NCBI GenBank assembly: GCA_002794775.1
Contig: NBAY01000067.1
Location: 159,872-223,871, forward strand
Reading direction: 5' to 3'
Source: Porodaedalea pini
Lineage: Eukaryota; Basidiomycota; Agaricomycetes; Hymenochaetales; Hymenochaetaceae
DNA length: 64,000 nt
A program made the position numbers and the translations under genes. Of the stretch, positions 46,571 through 58,998 are shown in pieces. Below the pieces are notes generated by a model that searched no databases, was not told where the DNA came from, and was given only the letters and a program-made list of their open reading frames with translations. Position 1 is the stretch's first letter, and every line of letters begins with the position of its first letter.

Positions 46571-49500
46571 AGACACTCACGTGTTGCATTGTTCATGGCG
46601 TCAGTAGCGAGGTGGAAGAGTAGACATTGAACGGTTGAAGAAGGATGGCGGGAACGAAAGGCACGCAGAGACGAAAAAAAAATCCTTAAAGAGACTTGTT
46701 GAGGGCCGGTCGTCTATGATCATGTGACTGAGCTAGTCGTTTTGTCTCAGCGGCCTTGCAGTGAGTCTAAACCGCAACTCTCCACTTTCCCATTGCTACC
46801 ACCTTGTCTTATCATTTCCTGCTACATACCAGGCAGGTTCTCTTTTTCGTTGATGTGAATTCTCTGCCCTAGTACAGGCCGCTCACTTAATCCTGTCTCA
46901 AACCTGCCCTTGACATCAATACTGGTCTACTACGTGTTTCAACAACAACTTCACGTACAGCTATCTGGCATCTAGCATATGCGCAGCGCCTTGCTTTAGG
47001 GTGTAGCTATGTGCTTGTTTGTACTCGTTTAAGCGATCGTCCCGCAATCATGAGTTATCCATCTGCGACCTTTGGGATGATCTCGATAATTTCTCATTAC
47101 AAATAAATCAAAGAAATATCTCATCGGCACTTTACCGATTCCTGTCCCACAAGTAGTTTGCAAACAACTAGCTACAATTTAATTCTGGCCCTGGAGCTGG
47201 AGTTCAAGGACTAAATGAACAATACCATATCTGGCCAGGTTGTGACTATCGTAGCATACTTAATCCTTGCTCGGAGCATTACTGAGAACATATAGTGTTG
47301 ACCTGAACAGAATGTACAAAAGCTATGCAACGCAACCTTTCTAACCAACGTGCCCGACGCCCGGCGCTGATCAGACCAGCAACGTGAACCTACCATAGTA
47401 CCAAGGCACTTAGCAGTTGATGCCGATCACTCAGCAGGACAAGTCCGATGCCAGTCGGTTGACCTGGACTGTGTGATAGCACTGCGCCTTGGCAGGGCTA
47501 GATACTGTCAGCATATTACCACTGGGATCTATGGACTGAGTGTGGTAACGATCTGCAAAGGAAAGTAATCCTCCAGAGAAGATGTCCATGATCAGGAATG
47601 GACCGTCAAGAAAAGAAAAAGTCGCACCTGAATATCTGTCAGAAGACACACATTCACCGGAGTCTCGTGAATCCGGTCGGTGACTCAACGTGCCAGAGAT
47701 TCAGTAGGTGACGAAAACAATATTAATACGAGACACGGAAGGGAATGATCAACAGAAAGGGAGACAAGGATGTACATAGGCATTCTTGCACCCCATTCCT
47801 TGGCTATTGCGAATCCATGAATGAAAGTTTGTAGTGGATCTCCGGCCATAGTCCCAAGCACAGACTTACTAAGGAATCGGTCGCAGCTTTCTGATGAGCG
47901 AGATGTGAAGACTACCCGTCGATGCGCAATGAGAGCGTATGGTGGTCGACATGGGAGTCGGTGGGAGAGAGCTGTTATCGAGCCTTCGAAGCACCTGGGA
48001 GGGTACTGTACGTCGCATGCATGTGAGAGTCGAGTACAAAACGGCGTTCCTTAATCATTTCAGATCTGTCTTGAAACCATCGAATTTGTTGCTGGCCATT
48101 AAGCAGTGCACATTCGTATCGCTCATTGCGCACTTGAGTAAAGGAAGCGATATGAAGAGTTTATTCGCTGTGCAATATATACAACACATCTGTCAAGTAT
48201 TTAGTGCGCGAAGAGCTGGCCGTCGAAAGAGAGTCAATAGACCTCGCAAACTGTTCCTCAAAAGCTTCAACCACTGCCGAACTATGGCTGACTACCAGGA
48301 ACCATGAAGTAGAGCAAGTTCGATGTTAGTTGAATCACTCTAATTTCATGGAGACCACAGTCACGGCAGTGAGGATGCCAGGCGGAGACGGCTTCGAGAG
48401 AAATGAGACGACAAGGAAGATATAACAGACACCAATTCAGCCAGTCCTGAAAGTGGTTCACGATTGATCACATAAGGTCTCACAAGCTGAATTCTGTCCC
48501 TTCTGTCTCTGCCTGTAGTGAGATGGGTTGACCGCATTGTTGCTGAGGACGGAGACCTGTGAGAGATGAAAGTGGGAGTTAAGGGGGGGGGGGGGGTGAT
48601 GTGGGGATTGATAAGTAAGGAAGACGCGTGAGAAGTTTCACGTGCTCTGTTGACTTAGGGCCGGCGGTAGGACTCCTGTCTGGCATTGGAATAGGGTCGT
48701 TGACTCCCTTGTCGGCGATCGCAGTATTGAGAGCGGCGACGAGCTGAGAGACAAATGAGGAGAGAGGAATGTAACATGAGAGTTGGGAGGAAGGAGTTGT
48801 TATCTATCAATGGTCGATACGTCGAGATGCACGCACATGAGCTTATATGTAATTCCGTTCAAGGCATTATACAAATAAAATGTGTGCAATACCAAATAAA
48901 ATTACATCTCAAGCAGATGCTCAATGTCTGCAGTTCAAACTTTGAAGCTCGAGAATCAATTTCCATTTATTTATACAGTGTACTACAAGACAAGTCAGAA
49001 TTAAAACTGAAAATCAGCAACATAGAAAACATTGATCCCAAATGACTGTTCTCCGACAAAGATGATCCACTGCCTTGACAAAGAATTGGAGATTCCGAAA
49101 CAGGAGAATTCTTGACGTCAGCCATACGACTGCGAGTTCATGGAAGACAGGCGTCTTGGCAGTGGCGACGCAGATGGGAGATAATCATCGGAAGCAATGA
49201 ACATAAATCTCGTACTGGATGAAGACATGGGAGTGAAAGAGAGACTCGGCCGATTTTGATGTGCTTCACGACTAAGCCCTACCCGAGTCTTAGCAAATCC
49301 AATTCTCATAGACCAATTACGCGAAATTGTTACAGGCGAATGTAGAACCGGAGATGTCAAAAGGGCTCAATCGGTCCGCCAGAGTCAAAATCGAGCAACT
49401 GGCTGGGATGAAAGATATTGATGTTCGAGGTATCGACGATCAAGGACAGACTACAAGAAGAGGGATTGGAAGTTCGATCATTTATGAGACGAAAGGCAGA

Positions 49501-50163
49501 CTCGCTGACTTTGACGCAATTTACGATCGACAAATCTCCGAACCACGATACGCATCCAAGGTTCCTGTTCACCACAGCGCGACGTCTCGATAATGGGTTG
49601 CTGAATCGGTGACGTTAGATCGGTTTCCTAGAGTCAGAGCTGGACTACTGCCTGGAATGAAGAATGGGCATCGGCGACGAAAGAAAGAGAAAAGAAGAAG
49701 ATATGGACAACAGCACGGAGCTCACCATCGACATTCACGACGAGAGATAGGATGCAGTCCACGCGGGTGTCATGCAGTCTTCAGTCCATCCCAGCAAATG
49801 TCAGACAATACCCAGAGATTTAACTGAAACATGATGACCAGAGAGTGTGCTCTAGGCGAGCCGCGGGAGTATAACTAATTCCTACTGCATTGAGAGTATG
49901 ATAAGAGAGAAGCCCGAGAGTCGGGCGCACGTGAGTTTCATACATGTAGGCGGCATGTCTCACCCTCGACTCTCTCGTACTCAGTCAACTTGCAGTGAAT
50001 ACCAGAAAAATATAGAGCAGTTGAATCAGAAAAATAAAGAGAATAATTTGATGTAATTATATTCTGAAGTACAGCTGTAAATGAGAGAGCGAGCAGTACA
50101 TAATATTATTATTAATGTCGTCGAAACATGAGCTTATTCAGCGCTTAGAGTACGCGTACGTGA
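46571..50163. other. Long intergenic stretch (3.6 kb), nothing recognised
   Basis: Scattered short open frames (for example 47821-48307, 48755-49045, 49327-49593) with no motif or splice support. A G14 run lies at 48583-48596. The last part is the SOD2 promoter. Confidence 0.45.
48583..48596 (+). repeat. Poly-G tract (G14)
   Basis: Fourteen consecutive G, flanked by purine-rich sequence. Comparable to G15 at 18752. Confidence 0.9.
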
Positions 50164-50169
50164 TATAAA
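50164..50169 (+). promoter_or_regulatory. TATA box of the superoxide dismutase gene
   Basis: TATAAA 78 bp before the ATG, followed by a pyrimidine-rich stretch just upstream of the start, as in many highly expressed fungal genes. Confidence 0.4.
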
Positions 50170-50241
50170 GCATGAAGCTCATTCGGACGTCGATCGCACC
50201 ATCTCTCCTTTCTTCTCCCATCTTCATCTCATCCATACAAA

Positions 50242-51122
50242 ATGCCGGCATGTACCCTGCCTTTCATTCATATCCCTTTCGTTGCTGACCTTTCTTTTAT
50301 CTCTGCTCGCCTGTTATCATCGTGCATATATCCACCCGCTGAACGTGATATGCTTCATCCTCACAACGGCGCCTACAGCACACGCTTCCGCCCCTCCCAT
50401 ACGCTTACAATGCGCTCGAACCTTACATTTCCGAGCAGATCATGAAGCTGCACCACACAAAGCACCACCAGACGTACGTCAATGCTCTAAATGCCGCTGA
50501 GGAGTCCTACGCCAAGGCCTCGACTCCCAAGGAGCGCATCGCGCTGCAAGGCGCGCTCAAGTTCAACGGCGGTGGGCACATCAACCACTCGCTGTTCTGG
50601 AAGAACCTCGCACCATCGCCGGAGAAGGGCGGCAAGGGCGGGGTGCTTGATGAGAGCAGTGCGTTCGCCAAGGCCATCAAGGAGGAGTATGGTAGCCTCG
50701 ATACGCTCGTCCAGAAGTTCAATGCTGCGACGCTTGGTATCCAGGGCTCTGGTTGGGGCTGGCTCGTGCGTTTCCATTTCATCTGAGTTTTTTGTGTGTA
50801 TGATTCTGATGCTGCTATCGCAACTGCGAACAGGGCGTGAACCCGTCCACAAAGAAGCTGGAGATCGCGACGACCGCGAACCAGGACCCGCTGCTCACCC
50901 TTCTCCCCGTCATCGGCATCGACATTTGGGAGCATGCGTTCTACCTCCAGTACCTCAACGTCAAGCCCGACGTGCGTTTTATCATATGCTTTTTATATCG
51001 CTGGCTAATGGTACGATTGTTTACAGTATTTGAAGGCCATCTGGCACGTCGTCAACTTCGACGAGGCCGCCAAGCGCTACGAGGCCGCCGTCACCCAGGG
51101 CGTCGACGCTGCCAAGCTCTAA
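50242..51122 (+). CDS. Manganese superoxide dismutase
   Basis: Exons 50379-50765, 50834-50971 and 51027-51122 are clear. The first exon is probably only ATGCCG (50242-50247) followed by a non-canonical GC donor (gcatgt), because the normal GT nearby gives the wrong phase. This gives 208 residues starting [20 protein letters not shown]. Metal ligands are visible: the His in [15 protein letters not shown], the His in [11 protein letters not shown], and Asp plus His in [11 protein letters not shown]. Gly-rich [12 protein letters not shown] and GSGWGWL are family signatures. The enzyme converts superoxide to hydrogen peroxide. No mitochondrial presequence is evident, so this may be the cytosolic MnSOD known in basidiomycetes. 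Confidence 0.92.
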
Positions 51123-51748
51123 GTGCGCTGGCCTTGCGGTTTCAACCTTAATCTCAACCTATCAACCTGATACTGAAGTGATCTCAAAGTAGTGTGGAAC
51201 TGAAAATCGTATATGCTGATATTTCTTTGTACTAAATAAAATGAATCGGAATTGGAACCCTTGTCCTTGTCTTTATCTTCATCTTGATGAGATGTGTGGG
51301 ATCATGGAGCGTATTAGATTGTCCGAGCAGCAATAAGCATGTATACATGTCCCGCCGTCGTACAACGTACTCGTATAGCCGAAATCTTTCTTCAACTGAC
51401 TCGTCACTGATATTACCATCTTACTCGCCATCCAACTCAGCATGTCGCCATTGCTATCATCGTGCGAAATCGCCTAAAGTGACCACCTACTGCGCAAAGT
51501 CGACGCAGCTCTCGTGCGTCTGGTCGTTACTGTACGCACTGCAAAGGGGAAAATCAGCATTAACGTCCCACCTCAAGCTCACGGCGAAAGGTTAAAGTAG
51601 ATCAGGGAGAAAGGAGAGAACGTCAGGTGGAAGGATGCGCTCGAGAAAGTTGTTCGCGAGACACGAAAGAGCGAAGAGAAATGTACTCACTACCACTAAA
51701 GGTCAACCAACCTTACGATCCACCCAGAATAAATTTTAGTCCGATGGA
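51123..51748. other. Intergenic between convergent SOD and YTM1 genes
   Basis: About 0.6 kb with both 3' UTRs. An open frame at 51284-51595 has no recognisable content. Confidence 0.5.
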
Positions 51749-53170
51749 CTATCGCGCCTCCTTCGCCTTTTCCGGCACGCGCCACACATCCAGCCCCGCC
51801 TCACCGCCCACAGCCATCACATCACTCTTCCAATCCAGTCCCAACACCTTCCCGTCGCCCCGAGTCGCCGGATCAGCACCCTTGCCCACGCGAAAGCTCG
51901 CCACCGCGCCCTTCGTGCCACGCACATCCCACACGCGCACGACGCCGTCGTATCCGCCGCTCGCAACATGGTGAGCATTGGTAGACGAAGGTGCGAGCGC
52001 CGCGGGAGTGCTAGCGTGTTGGAGAACCACCGAAGCCGTCGCAGTGATCGACGACGGAGACGAGAACGCGCGGGCGTCGAAGATTCGCACGTTTCGGTCC
52101 GTCGACGCTGCAGCAAGGACCTGGGGTGCGGCCAGATGGGCAAGCGCAATGAAGGGCGCCTCTGGCACGGTGTGCGTGTGCAGGCAGACCCCGGCTTCAA
52201 CGTCCCAGCTGCGCACTGTCGCGTCAAGCGACGCGCTATACGCCCGCTTATCATCTGTGGGTGAGAAGAGTGCAGCCATCACGCGTGAAGTATGGCTCTT
52301 GAGAACTGCCAACGGTGCTTTTCGTCTCGGTCCAGACGCGTCGTCATCCGTCGCGAGACGTCTCCGTTTCCGACTCTTAGCTTCATCGACAGAAGGAATA
52401 TCGACTTCGTCCGAGGATGGAATTTGCGTATCCCAAAGGCCGACGAGGTTGTCCCATCCAGCAGTGAGGAGATGCGTGCCTCTCGAGGAGGCAGCTATGG
52501 ATGAGAGGGGAGCGGTGTGCAGATGAAGAGATGCTAGCGCCTTGCTTGTTTTCGTCTCGACGTCGTAAGAGGTAAGATGCGAAGATGCGTCATGGGATGC
52601 GCTCGCCAACGTCAAATCACTGCCGTCTCCTGACTCTTCACTTGCTGATGGGACGACGCAGACAGAGGTCACAGGTGCCTCGTGACCCGAAATCGTATGG
52701 ACGAGTGCTTGAGACGAATCGAATATGCGCAGTAGGCCATCGTAGCTTGCCGTCACAAAGTGTCCCTGTATCCCACATGAGACGTCCGAGACCCAGTCAT
52801 CATGAGGAATTCCTGCGGCGCGCGTCGGTGGGAGGAGCGACTCGACATATTCAATCTCCAGTGTCTCTTCCTGTCACTCGAGCTCGCTGTCAGCGTATTA
52901 GTTTCGTAAAAGCGTTGTTCACAAACAGCTACTCACCATCCCTATCCCAGTCGCTTCACTCCACTCCTGCAACGATCCTCTCAGAAGTTCGCCAGTCTTT
53001 CTCAGGATGAAATCGAACGGAACTGGCTGCGCGAGCGCGAGCGCCTTGTTGACGAGTTGCGATAACTGGTAACGCTTCCATAACGCTGGGATCATGAATT
53101 TCTGCGCCGGGAGAGGATATTGTGTGTGAGTCGTGAAGAGCACGGGAAGAGTGTGTGTTGACGCAACCAT
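51749..53170 (-). CDS. YTM1: Ribosome biogenesis WD40 protein Ytm1
   Basis: Two exons (53170-52937, 52870-51749) join in phase to 451 residues, the usual length. The N-terminal 95 residues are an NLE-type ubiquitin-like domain (MIPALWKRYQLSQLVN, then EYVESLLPP). It is followed by about seven WD repeats, with clear repeat ends such as LLTAGWDNLVGLWD, YSASLDATVRSWD and VASGGYDGVVRVWD. Ytm1 (WDR12 in animals) binds Erb1 and Nop7 in the nucleolus. It is removed from pre-60S particles by the AAA ATPase Rea1, which grips the NLE domain. A KSRKRRR stretch is a likely nuclear localisation signal. Confidence 0.95.
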
Positions 53171-53258
53171 GGTGAACTCTGCAGAGCGTCAAGGCAAGTG
53201 AAGTGAAGTTGAGGTTGTCGGAAAGGCGCGAAGAGACTTTTTTAAGTTTTGAAATAAC

Positions 53259-53264
53259 CACGTG
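53259..53264. promoter_or_regulatory. CACGTG box upstream of YTM1
   Basis: CACGTG in the context CCACGTGACT, 89 bp before the start codon and near-identical to the RPP1 promoter site. Confidence 0.35.
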
Positions 53265-53883
53265 ACTCGATCTCTCTCTCACTCAAGTAGCAATGCGTCT
53301 AGACAGGCCACCCAGACCTTGCTTCTTATGAGGCGCACCTTTCATTGGTAAATTCCTTCGCCATTTTTAAACCCAGATTCTCGATGGTACCTATCTTTAC
53401 TTCCCATTTACCGAGCACCGATGCCTTGATTGTTAGCAGAGACTACAAATTTGTGCTGCCTCACGGATAGAACCATCACTCAGTGAGCACTGCTCATTAG
53501 AACTTTGGGACGAACCCGCACTCAGATCTCGTTAGATGCAAACCCATGCATCAGATAGGATGACAGACCCTACAACTGCCATGTATATCACAGTGTCTTC
53601 TTTTCCATGTCTATCAACCATTTGTACTGCACCGACAGAACCTTCTGTGATGAACAGACCCCCCTTTTCATCGCCAATTCCTAAAAGGGTAGAGATATAG
53701 GTAGCGCTGTCGGAAGTGAGCCCTCACTTTTTTTTCCCACGGTCCGTTTACGTTGGAGAGGGGGGGGAACGTCTCTGGGAGCGTTTCCGTCTGCTCGGCA
53801 TGGCGTTCGGACGCGCGGTCGCATTTAAATTGCAGAAACGCCAACCGGTATCCTTTTGTTTGGCTTTGTTTGTACAAAATCAA
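53265..53883. other. Intergenic, nothing recognised
   Basis: YTM1 promoter flank up to the large inverted repeat. No supported gene. Confidence 0.5.
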
Positions 53884-54339
53884 GGTATTTTCACATGAGT
53901 GTAGATAACACCTACCTGTTTTGCTTATAAGCGCTTTAGATCTGCATAGTCATTGTCAGTTTGTCATCAGGCCCTGGTCAATGCATCCACATTTCTGACT
54001 TGGAGTGGGCTTTATCCTCTTGTATGTCCTATTTGCTTACTTTTTTTCCCACATGGGCTACTTACAGTTAGGATGGGTTGGGTTAAGCTTGGGCTAGGGT
54101 CAGGGCAGAAAATCTTAGTTAATACCATCTGTTACTCATCTCAGTAACCGAAGTACCTACAAGATGGGATGACGCTACAGAATAGCATTTGAGACACATG
54201 CTCATATTCTCCAGCTCTGTTATTTGAGAGTTAAGAAGTCCTCTGCAATGAGACCAGCCACAAAAGCCTCATGCTGTATTTCAAGCCTTATTGGTATCTG
54301 GCAGGTGCCTATCAAGTCTGAGAAGTGACCACTCTCCAG

Positions 54340-54896
54340 TCAAGAACTGGAGCACCATGTGAGTCTACTAGGGGACACCTGTTGATTAATAGTATAGTCC
54401 TTTTCTAAATTATCCAGCTCCATATAGGAGGTGTCAAAAGAACCATATTTTTTGACAAGAACAGGTTTATGCACTTCTGGAGTTTCCTCTTCATCAAAGG
54501 TGTGGGAGTCCAGCTCCTCTAACACTGTCTTTTTCCAAAGACTAGCAAGGTCGAGTAAATTATGAGTGCCATTGCGACTTGTAATCAGCTGACGATTAAT
54601 TATATCCAGCTTTCTCACGTCACAGATTTCAGTGACTGCCCCCTCAGTCAGCTCAAGATGCAACATTTTGTTATGCCCTGGCCGACCAAGGTTGTCTGCT
54701 GACTCCACCTGGGGTGGAGGGAATTCAGGAAATTTGAATTTCCCGCATTCAGCTCTCTCAAGCCACTCACGCCAGTAATTAAATATGGTGTTAGATAATT
54801 TTGTAGCATTAAAGTAATTCCATGCGGTGTTGTATTCAGTCTTAAGTACAAGAACTTCTGCATGGGCATGTTGCGTTGTGTTAAGATGCTTGTTCT
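54340..54896 (-). CDS. ORF in left arm of inverted repeat, unknown function
   Basis: Mirror copy of the right-arm ORF at 56046-56602 (see that entry). An open frame of about 185 codons ends at TAG/TGA-type context near 54340. It has no ATG at its 5' end, so it may be the last exon of a longer gene or a fragment. Confidence 0.4.
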
Positions 54897-56045
54897 ATTG
54901 TTCTGTAAAATTGTTCTTACAGTGACTCAAAAAACCTATGCAATGATTGACACATTTTGATTGTTTTACCCATAACACTATAACCTCTGTAGCTACACAA
55001 AAATAAAAAATATCCGTGGAAAGCAGTTGATCTCAGCTTTTTGAAAATATATTTATCATAAATAAATTCGAAAAATTGACAGAGATATAAAGCGATGATC
55101 ACATGTCACTCATTGCATAGGTTTTTTTGACTGTACAGAAATCATCAATAGCCAATCCAATATAGCTTATTTTTCTTTGGAAAAATTCATGATAGCAGCA
55201 TTGTGCATTACAGTCAATATATGTGAGTTTCAAGATGATTGGTTGAGAAGGGCTTGTACAGTGAGACAAGACAGGTTTTGGTGATTTGGCTCAGAAAAGG
55301 CCATTTTGGACACTAAATGCACTGTAGAAAATCAACCACTAACCAGATTCTATTGAAACTTTCCATGAACCATGAAATGAAACACTCCTACCTAATTTAA
55401 TGCTTTAAAGTTGTTTGTGATGCTCCAGATAGCTGTATTCTCAGTTCATCTTGAACATGCCCAGATTAGAGCCAAAAGTGGATGCTTACTGAGTGAAGGA
55501 ACATTATTGTATTTTGTTCTGACCACAACTCTTCAATAAATTAATGCCATGTAGGAGTGTTCCATTTCATGGTTCATGGAAAGTTTCAATAGAATCTGGT
55601 TAGTGGTTGATTTTCTACAGTGCATTTAGTGTCCAAAATGGCCTTTTCTGAGCCAAATCACCAAAACCTGTCTTGTCTCACTGTACAAGCCCTTCTCAAC
55701 CAATCATCTTGAAACTCACATATATTGACTGTAATGCACAATGCTGCTATCATGAATTTTTCCAAAGAAAAATAAGCTATATTGGATTGGCTATTGATGA
55801 TTTCTGTACAGTCAAAAAAACCTATGCAATGAGTGACATGTGATCATCGCTTTATATCTCTGTCAATTTTTCGAATTTATTTATGATAAATATATTTTCA
55901 AAAAGCTGAGATCAACTGCTTTCCACGGATATTTTTTATTTTTGTGTAGCTACAGAGGTTATAGTGTTATGGGTAAAACAATCAAAATGTGTCAATCATT
56001 GCATAGGTTTTTTGAGTCACTGTAAGAACAATTTTACAGAACAAT

Positions 56046-56602
56046 AGAACAAGCATCTTAACACAACGCAACATGCCCATGCAGAAGTTCTTGTACTTAA
56101 GACTGAATACAACACCGCATGGAATTACTTTAATGCTACAAAATTATCTAACACCATATTTAATTACTGGCGTGAGTGGCTTGAGAGAGCTGAATGCGGG
56201 AAATTCAAATTTCCTGAATTCCCTCCACCCCAGGTGGAGTCAGCAGACAACCTTGGTCGGCCAGGGCATAACAAAATGTTGCATCTTGAGCTGACTGAGG
56301 GGGCAGTCACTGAAATCTGTGACGTGAGAAAGCTGGATATAATTAATCGTCAGCTGATTACAAGTCGCAATGGCACTCATAATTTACTCGACCTTGCTAG
56401 TCTTTGGAAAAAGACAGTGTTAGAGGAGCTGGACTCCCACACCTTTGATGAAGAGGAAACTCCAGAAGTGCATAAACCTGTTCTTGTCAAAAAATATGGT
56501 TCTTTTGACACCTCCTATATGGAGCTGGATAATTTAGAAAAGGACTATACTATTAATCAACAGGTGTCCCCTAGTAGACTCACATGGTGCTCCAGTTCTT
56601 GA
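56046..56602 (+). CDS. ORF in right arm of inverted repeat, unknown function
   Basis: About 185 codons are open from 56046 to 56602. They include EYNTAWNYFNATKLSNTIF, NYWREWLERAECGKF, PGHNKMLHLELTEGAVTE, NLLDLASLWKKTVLEEL and an acidic DEEETPE stretch. The first ATG in frame is at 56273 (about 110 residues). No family was recognised. Amino-acid composition looks like real coding sequence (mixed aromatic and charged residues, no low complexity), so it is probably a captured exon or part of a transposon gene. The same protein piece is encoded on the opposite strand of the left arm. Confidence 0.4.
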
Positions 56603-57037
56603 CTGGAGAGTGGTCACTTCTCAGACTTGATAGGCACCTGCCAGATACCAATAAGGCTTGAAATACAGCATGAGGCTTTTGTGGCTGGTCTCATTGCAGA
56701 GGACTTCTTAACTCTCAAATAACAGAGCTGGAGAATATGAGCATGTGTCTCAAATGCTATTCTGTAGCGTCATCCCATCTTGTAGGTACTTCGGTTACTG
56801 AGATGAGTAACAGATGGTATTAACTATGATTTTCTGCCCTAACCCAAGCCCAAGCCCAACCCAACCAGGATGATAAAGCCCACTCCAAGTCAGAAATGCG
56901 GATGCATTGACCAGGGCCTGATGAAAAACTGATAATGACTATGCAGATCTGAAGTGCTTATAAGTGAAACAGGTAGGTGAGCGCTTCACCTGTTATCTAC
57001 AGGTCTTACACTCAGCAAGTCGTGTGAAAATACCATC

Positions 57038-58998
57038 CTAACCCTAAGACTCGCAGCAATTGCCCACCCTAAGTTGAAGACCTTGCCACAGATTGCACAG
57101 CAGGGCTAGCTGTCATCCTAGATGTCAGGTTCTAGAAATTGCAAAGTAGATTCTGAGGATGAAGGATTTGACTCCATATGCATGTCATCAGCTACATGTG
57201 TTTGCATTGAAGTTGCAGCAAGATATTCAGTGAAGTCCTTGTAATGCAAGGAGAAGAGAGTATGAATTAAGGGAGGGGAAAAATCTAAGACATGCATCGA
57301 AGGTGAACCCTTTATGTTTAACTGGGGCTACTTAGATGCCCCATTGATAAGCCGAATATGGAGGACAAGGTAGCCATCACAAGCATACAATGAGGATAAG
57401 TGCACAAGGTTATGGGGCACACAATGTGGCCAGCTGTTTGTTCTACTTGTACTTTGGCTGATAAACAGACCCGACTGGGAAATGCCTGAGATCCTAAATG
57501 AACAACAGAGAAATTTTTGATATGTAAAATTATAGTACTTGAGTAGAGCATCAAGCAACAGGGCTTCAGAATTTCAAGCACATGATTGACACAGTACTAG
57601 TCCTTTAAATTTGAGAGAAAGGAAAGGACAAATTGAGAACAAAGAGAATGAGCACAAAAGGACTAGGGAGTGATGCAGATCTTAGAGTTTCAAAGTGACT
57701 ACACTGCATAACAGAGCAAATGAGGAAGGCATTGTTCACACATAAGCACTGGCAGTCTGTCATCCTGTTCTCTGTCTAGTCTAAGCATTAACAAATTTGC
57801 CCTCCACACTTATCATATTGGATAGATAGGAGCAGCATCTATCAATGGCATGGCCTTGTCTCTGTGAAGAACTGTGACAGTTAGCCCATATCTCTCATAG
57901 CAAAAGCAGCACCAACTGCTTTCTCAGTCATCAACGCTGGCATGGCATTGACTACATAGTCTTAGGTGTTTATATAGGAAATAGTGTGTTCAGCTGGCTA
58001 TTTCAATGATAAGGGGCTTGATCATTCACAGTTTTCATTGAAATACACAAGATCTGTGTCATTTGATTGAGTTACTCTTTACATGTATGATCATTGGCTG
58101 ACGAGCATCAGTACCTGTTGCTGCACTCTTGAATGGACAAACACTGTCACACTGATACAACCACTTCTGTTTTTGTAGCTGCTGGGTTTCGAGACCCACA
58201 GTGTTCATGCTATGGCCATGTACTCAAAGGAAGACTGTGCGAAGACTTAGTGAGAGCAAGGCCAAGAAAAACTATACTCAGTTCCAATAGGTTGAAATCA
58301 TGTTAAATTTGTGGGGCTGCCAAGATATGTCTGAAGTTATCTGAACTGAACTCACTTTCATTTTGGGAAGCAGGAATAATTGAAATGAAACCTACCTCCC
58401 CCAACTTCACCCTTAATGATCTTTGCTTTCCCCTTCATTTGTTTTAGCAGTTTTTGTTTTACCTTTGTTCTTGTCCCTCTTTGCGACAGAATCCTTGATG
58501 AGTGCTTTCAGCTTTCCAAAGTCATCATCATCGTCAAGAATATTATTTGTTGTTTTCGCCTTCTTCTAGTCAAGCAGTGGTAGTCATGTCCACTTCATCA
58601 TTGGAAAGCAAAATGCCACTCGATCTCGTCAATATTTCTCTCTAAGACTCCCTAGTAGTGTATTTTCACTTAGGTGGGGCCAAGCTTAAGAAGGTAGAGA
58701 ATACTAGCAAGTTGTGGTGCTCAACAGCGCTGACTAGAACTAGTAAAAGGCACGTGCAACTTTTAAATATATAATTGGTTACCTAAGCAAGTGGCCGTGG
58801 CTTATGCTGGCTTTGGTTGCATGTTGATGTACACTCGTTTCACCTCTACCATGACTTCAGGTACAGAATCTGTGTTTTCTCTATGGACTCTGGATTTCTC
58901 TCCACTCTGATCTCATTTGGCCTGGCAGCCGTTAGCCAAGATGATAGTTTCAAGGCTCATGCCCCAATCGTCGACAAGTTCCTCCACGATGATATATC
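57038..58998. other. CpG-poor non-coding repeat zone
   Basis: Almost 2 kb with very few CG dinucleotides, typical of methylated repeats. A minus-strand coding-like relic at about 58430-58570 reads ILDDDDDFGKLKALIKDSV and then a Lys-rich tail. No complete gene is seen. The segment just before 58999 is probably the 5' part of the FunK1 relic. Confidence 0.45.

Larger units (their letters stand above)
53884..57037. mobile_element. 3.1 kb inverted repeat (foldback-like element)
   Basis: Two ~1.5 kb arms mirror each other about position 55471. Arm positions sum to 110942 over most of the length (for example 54340/56602, 55391/55551). The inner arms (about 54140-55391 and 55551-56802) are almost identical; I found one difference next to the loop. 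The loop is about 159 bp (55392-55550). The outer ends diverge through small indels and a GGGCTT/GGGTT-type run, ending in ggtattttcaca (left) and tgtgaaaatacc (right), which may be the terminal inverted repeats. The element is CpG-poor. No transposase was recognised. A foldback transposon, a recent inverted duplication or an assembly hairpin are all possible. Confidence 0.75.

Noticed and set aside
57030..57052. Telomere-like CCCTAA repeats
   Set aside because: Only about two units next to the inverted repeat; too few for an interstitial telomere.
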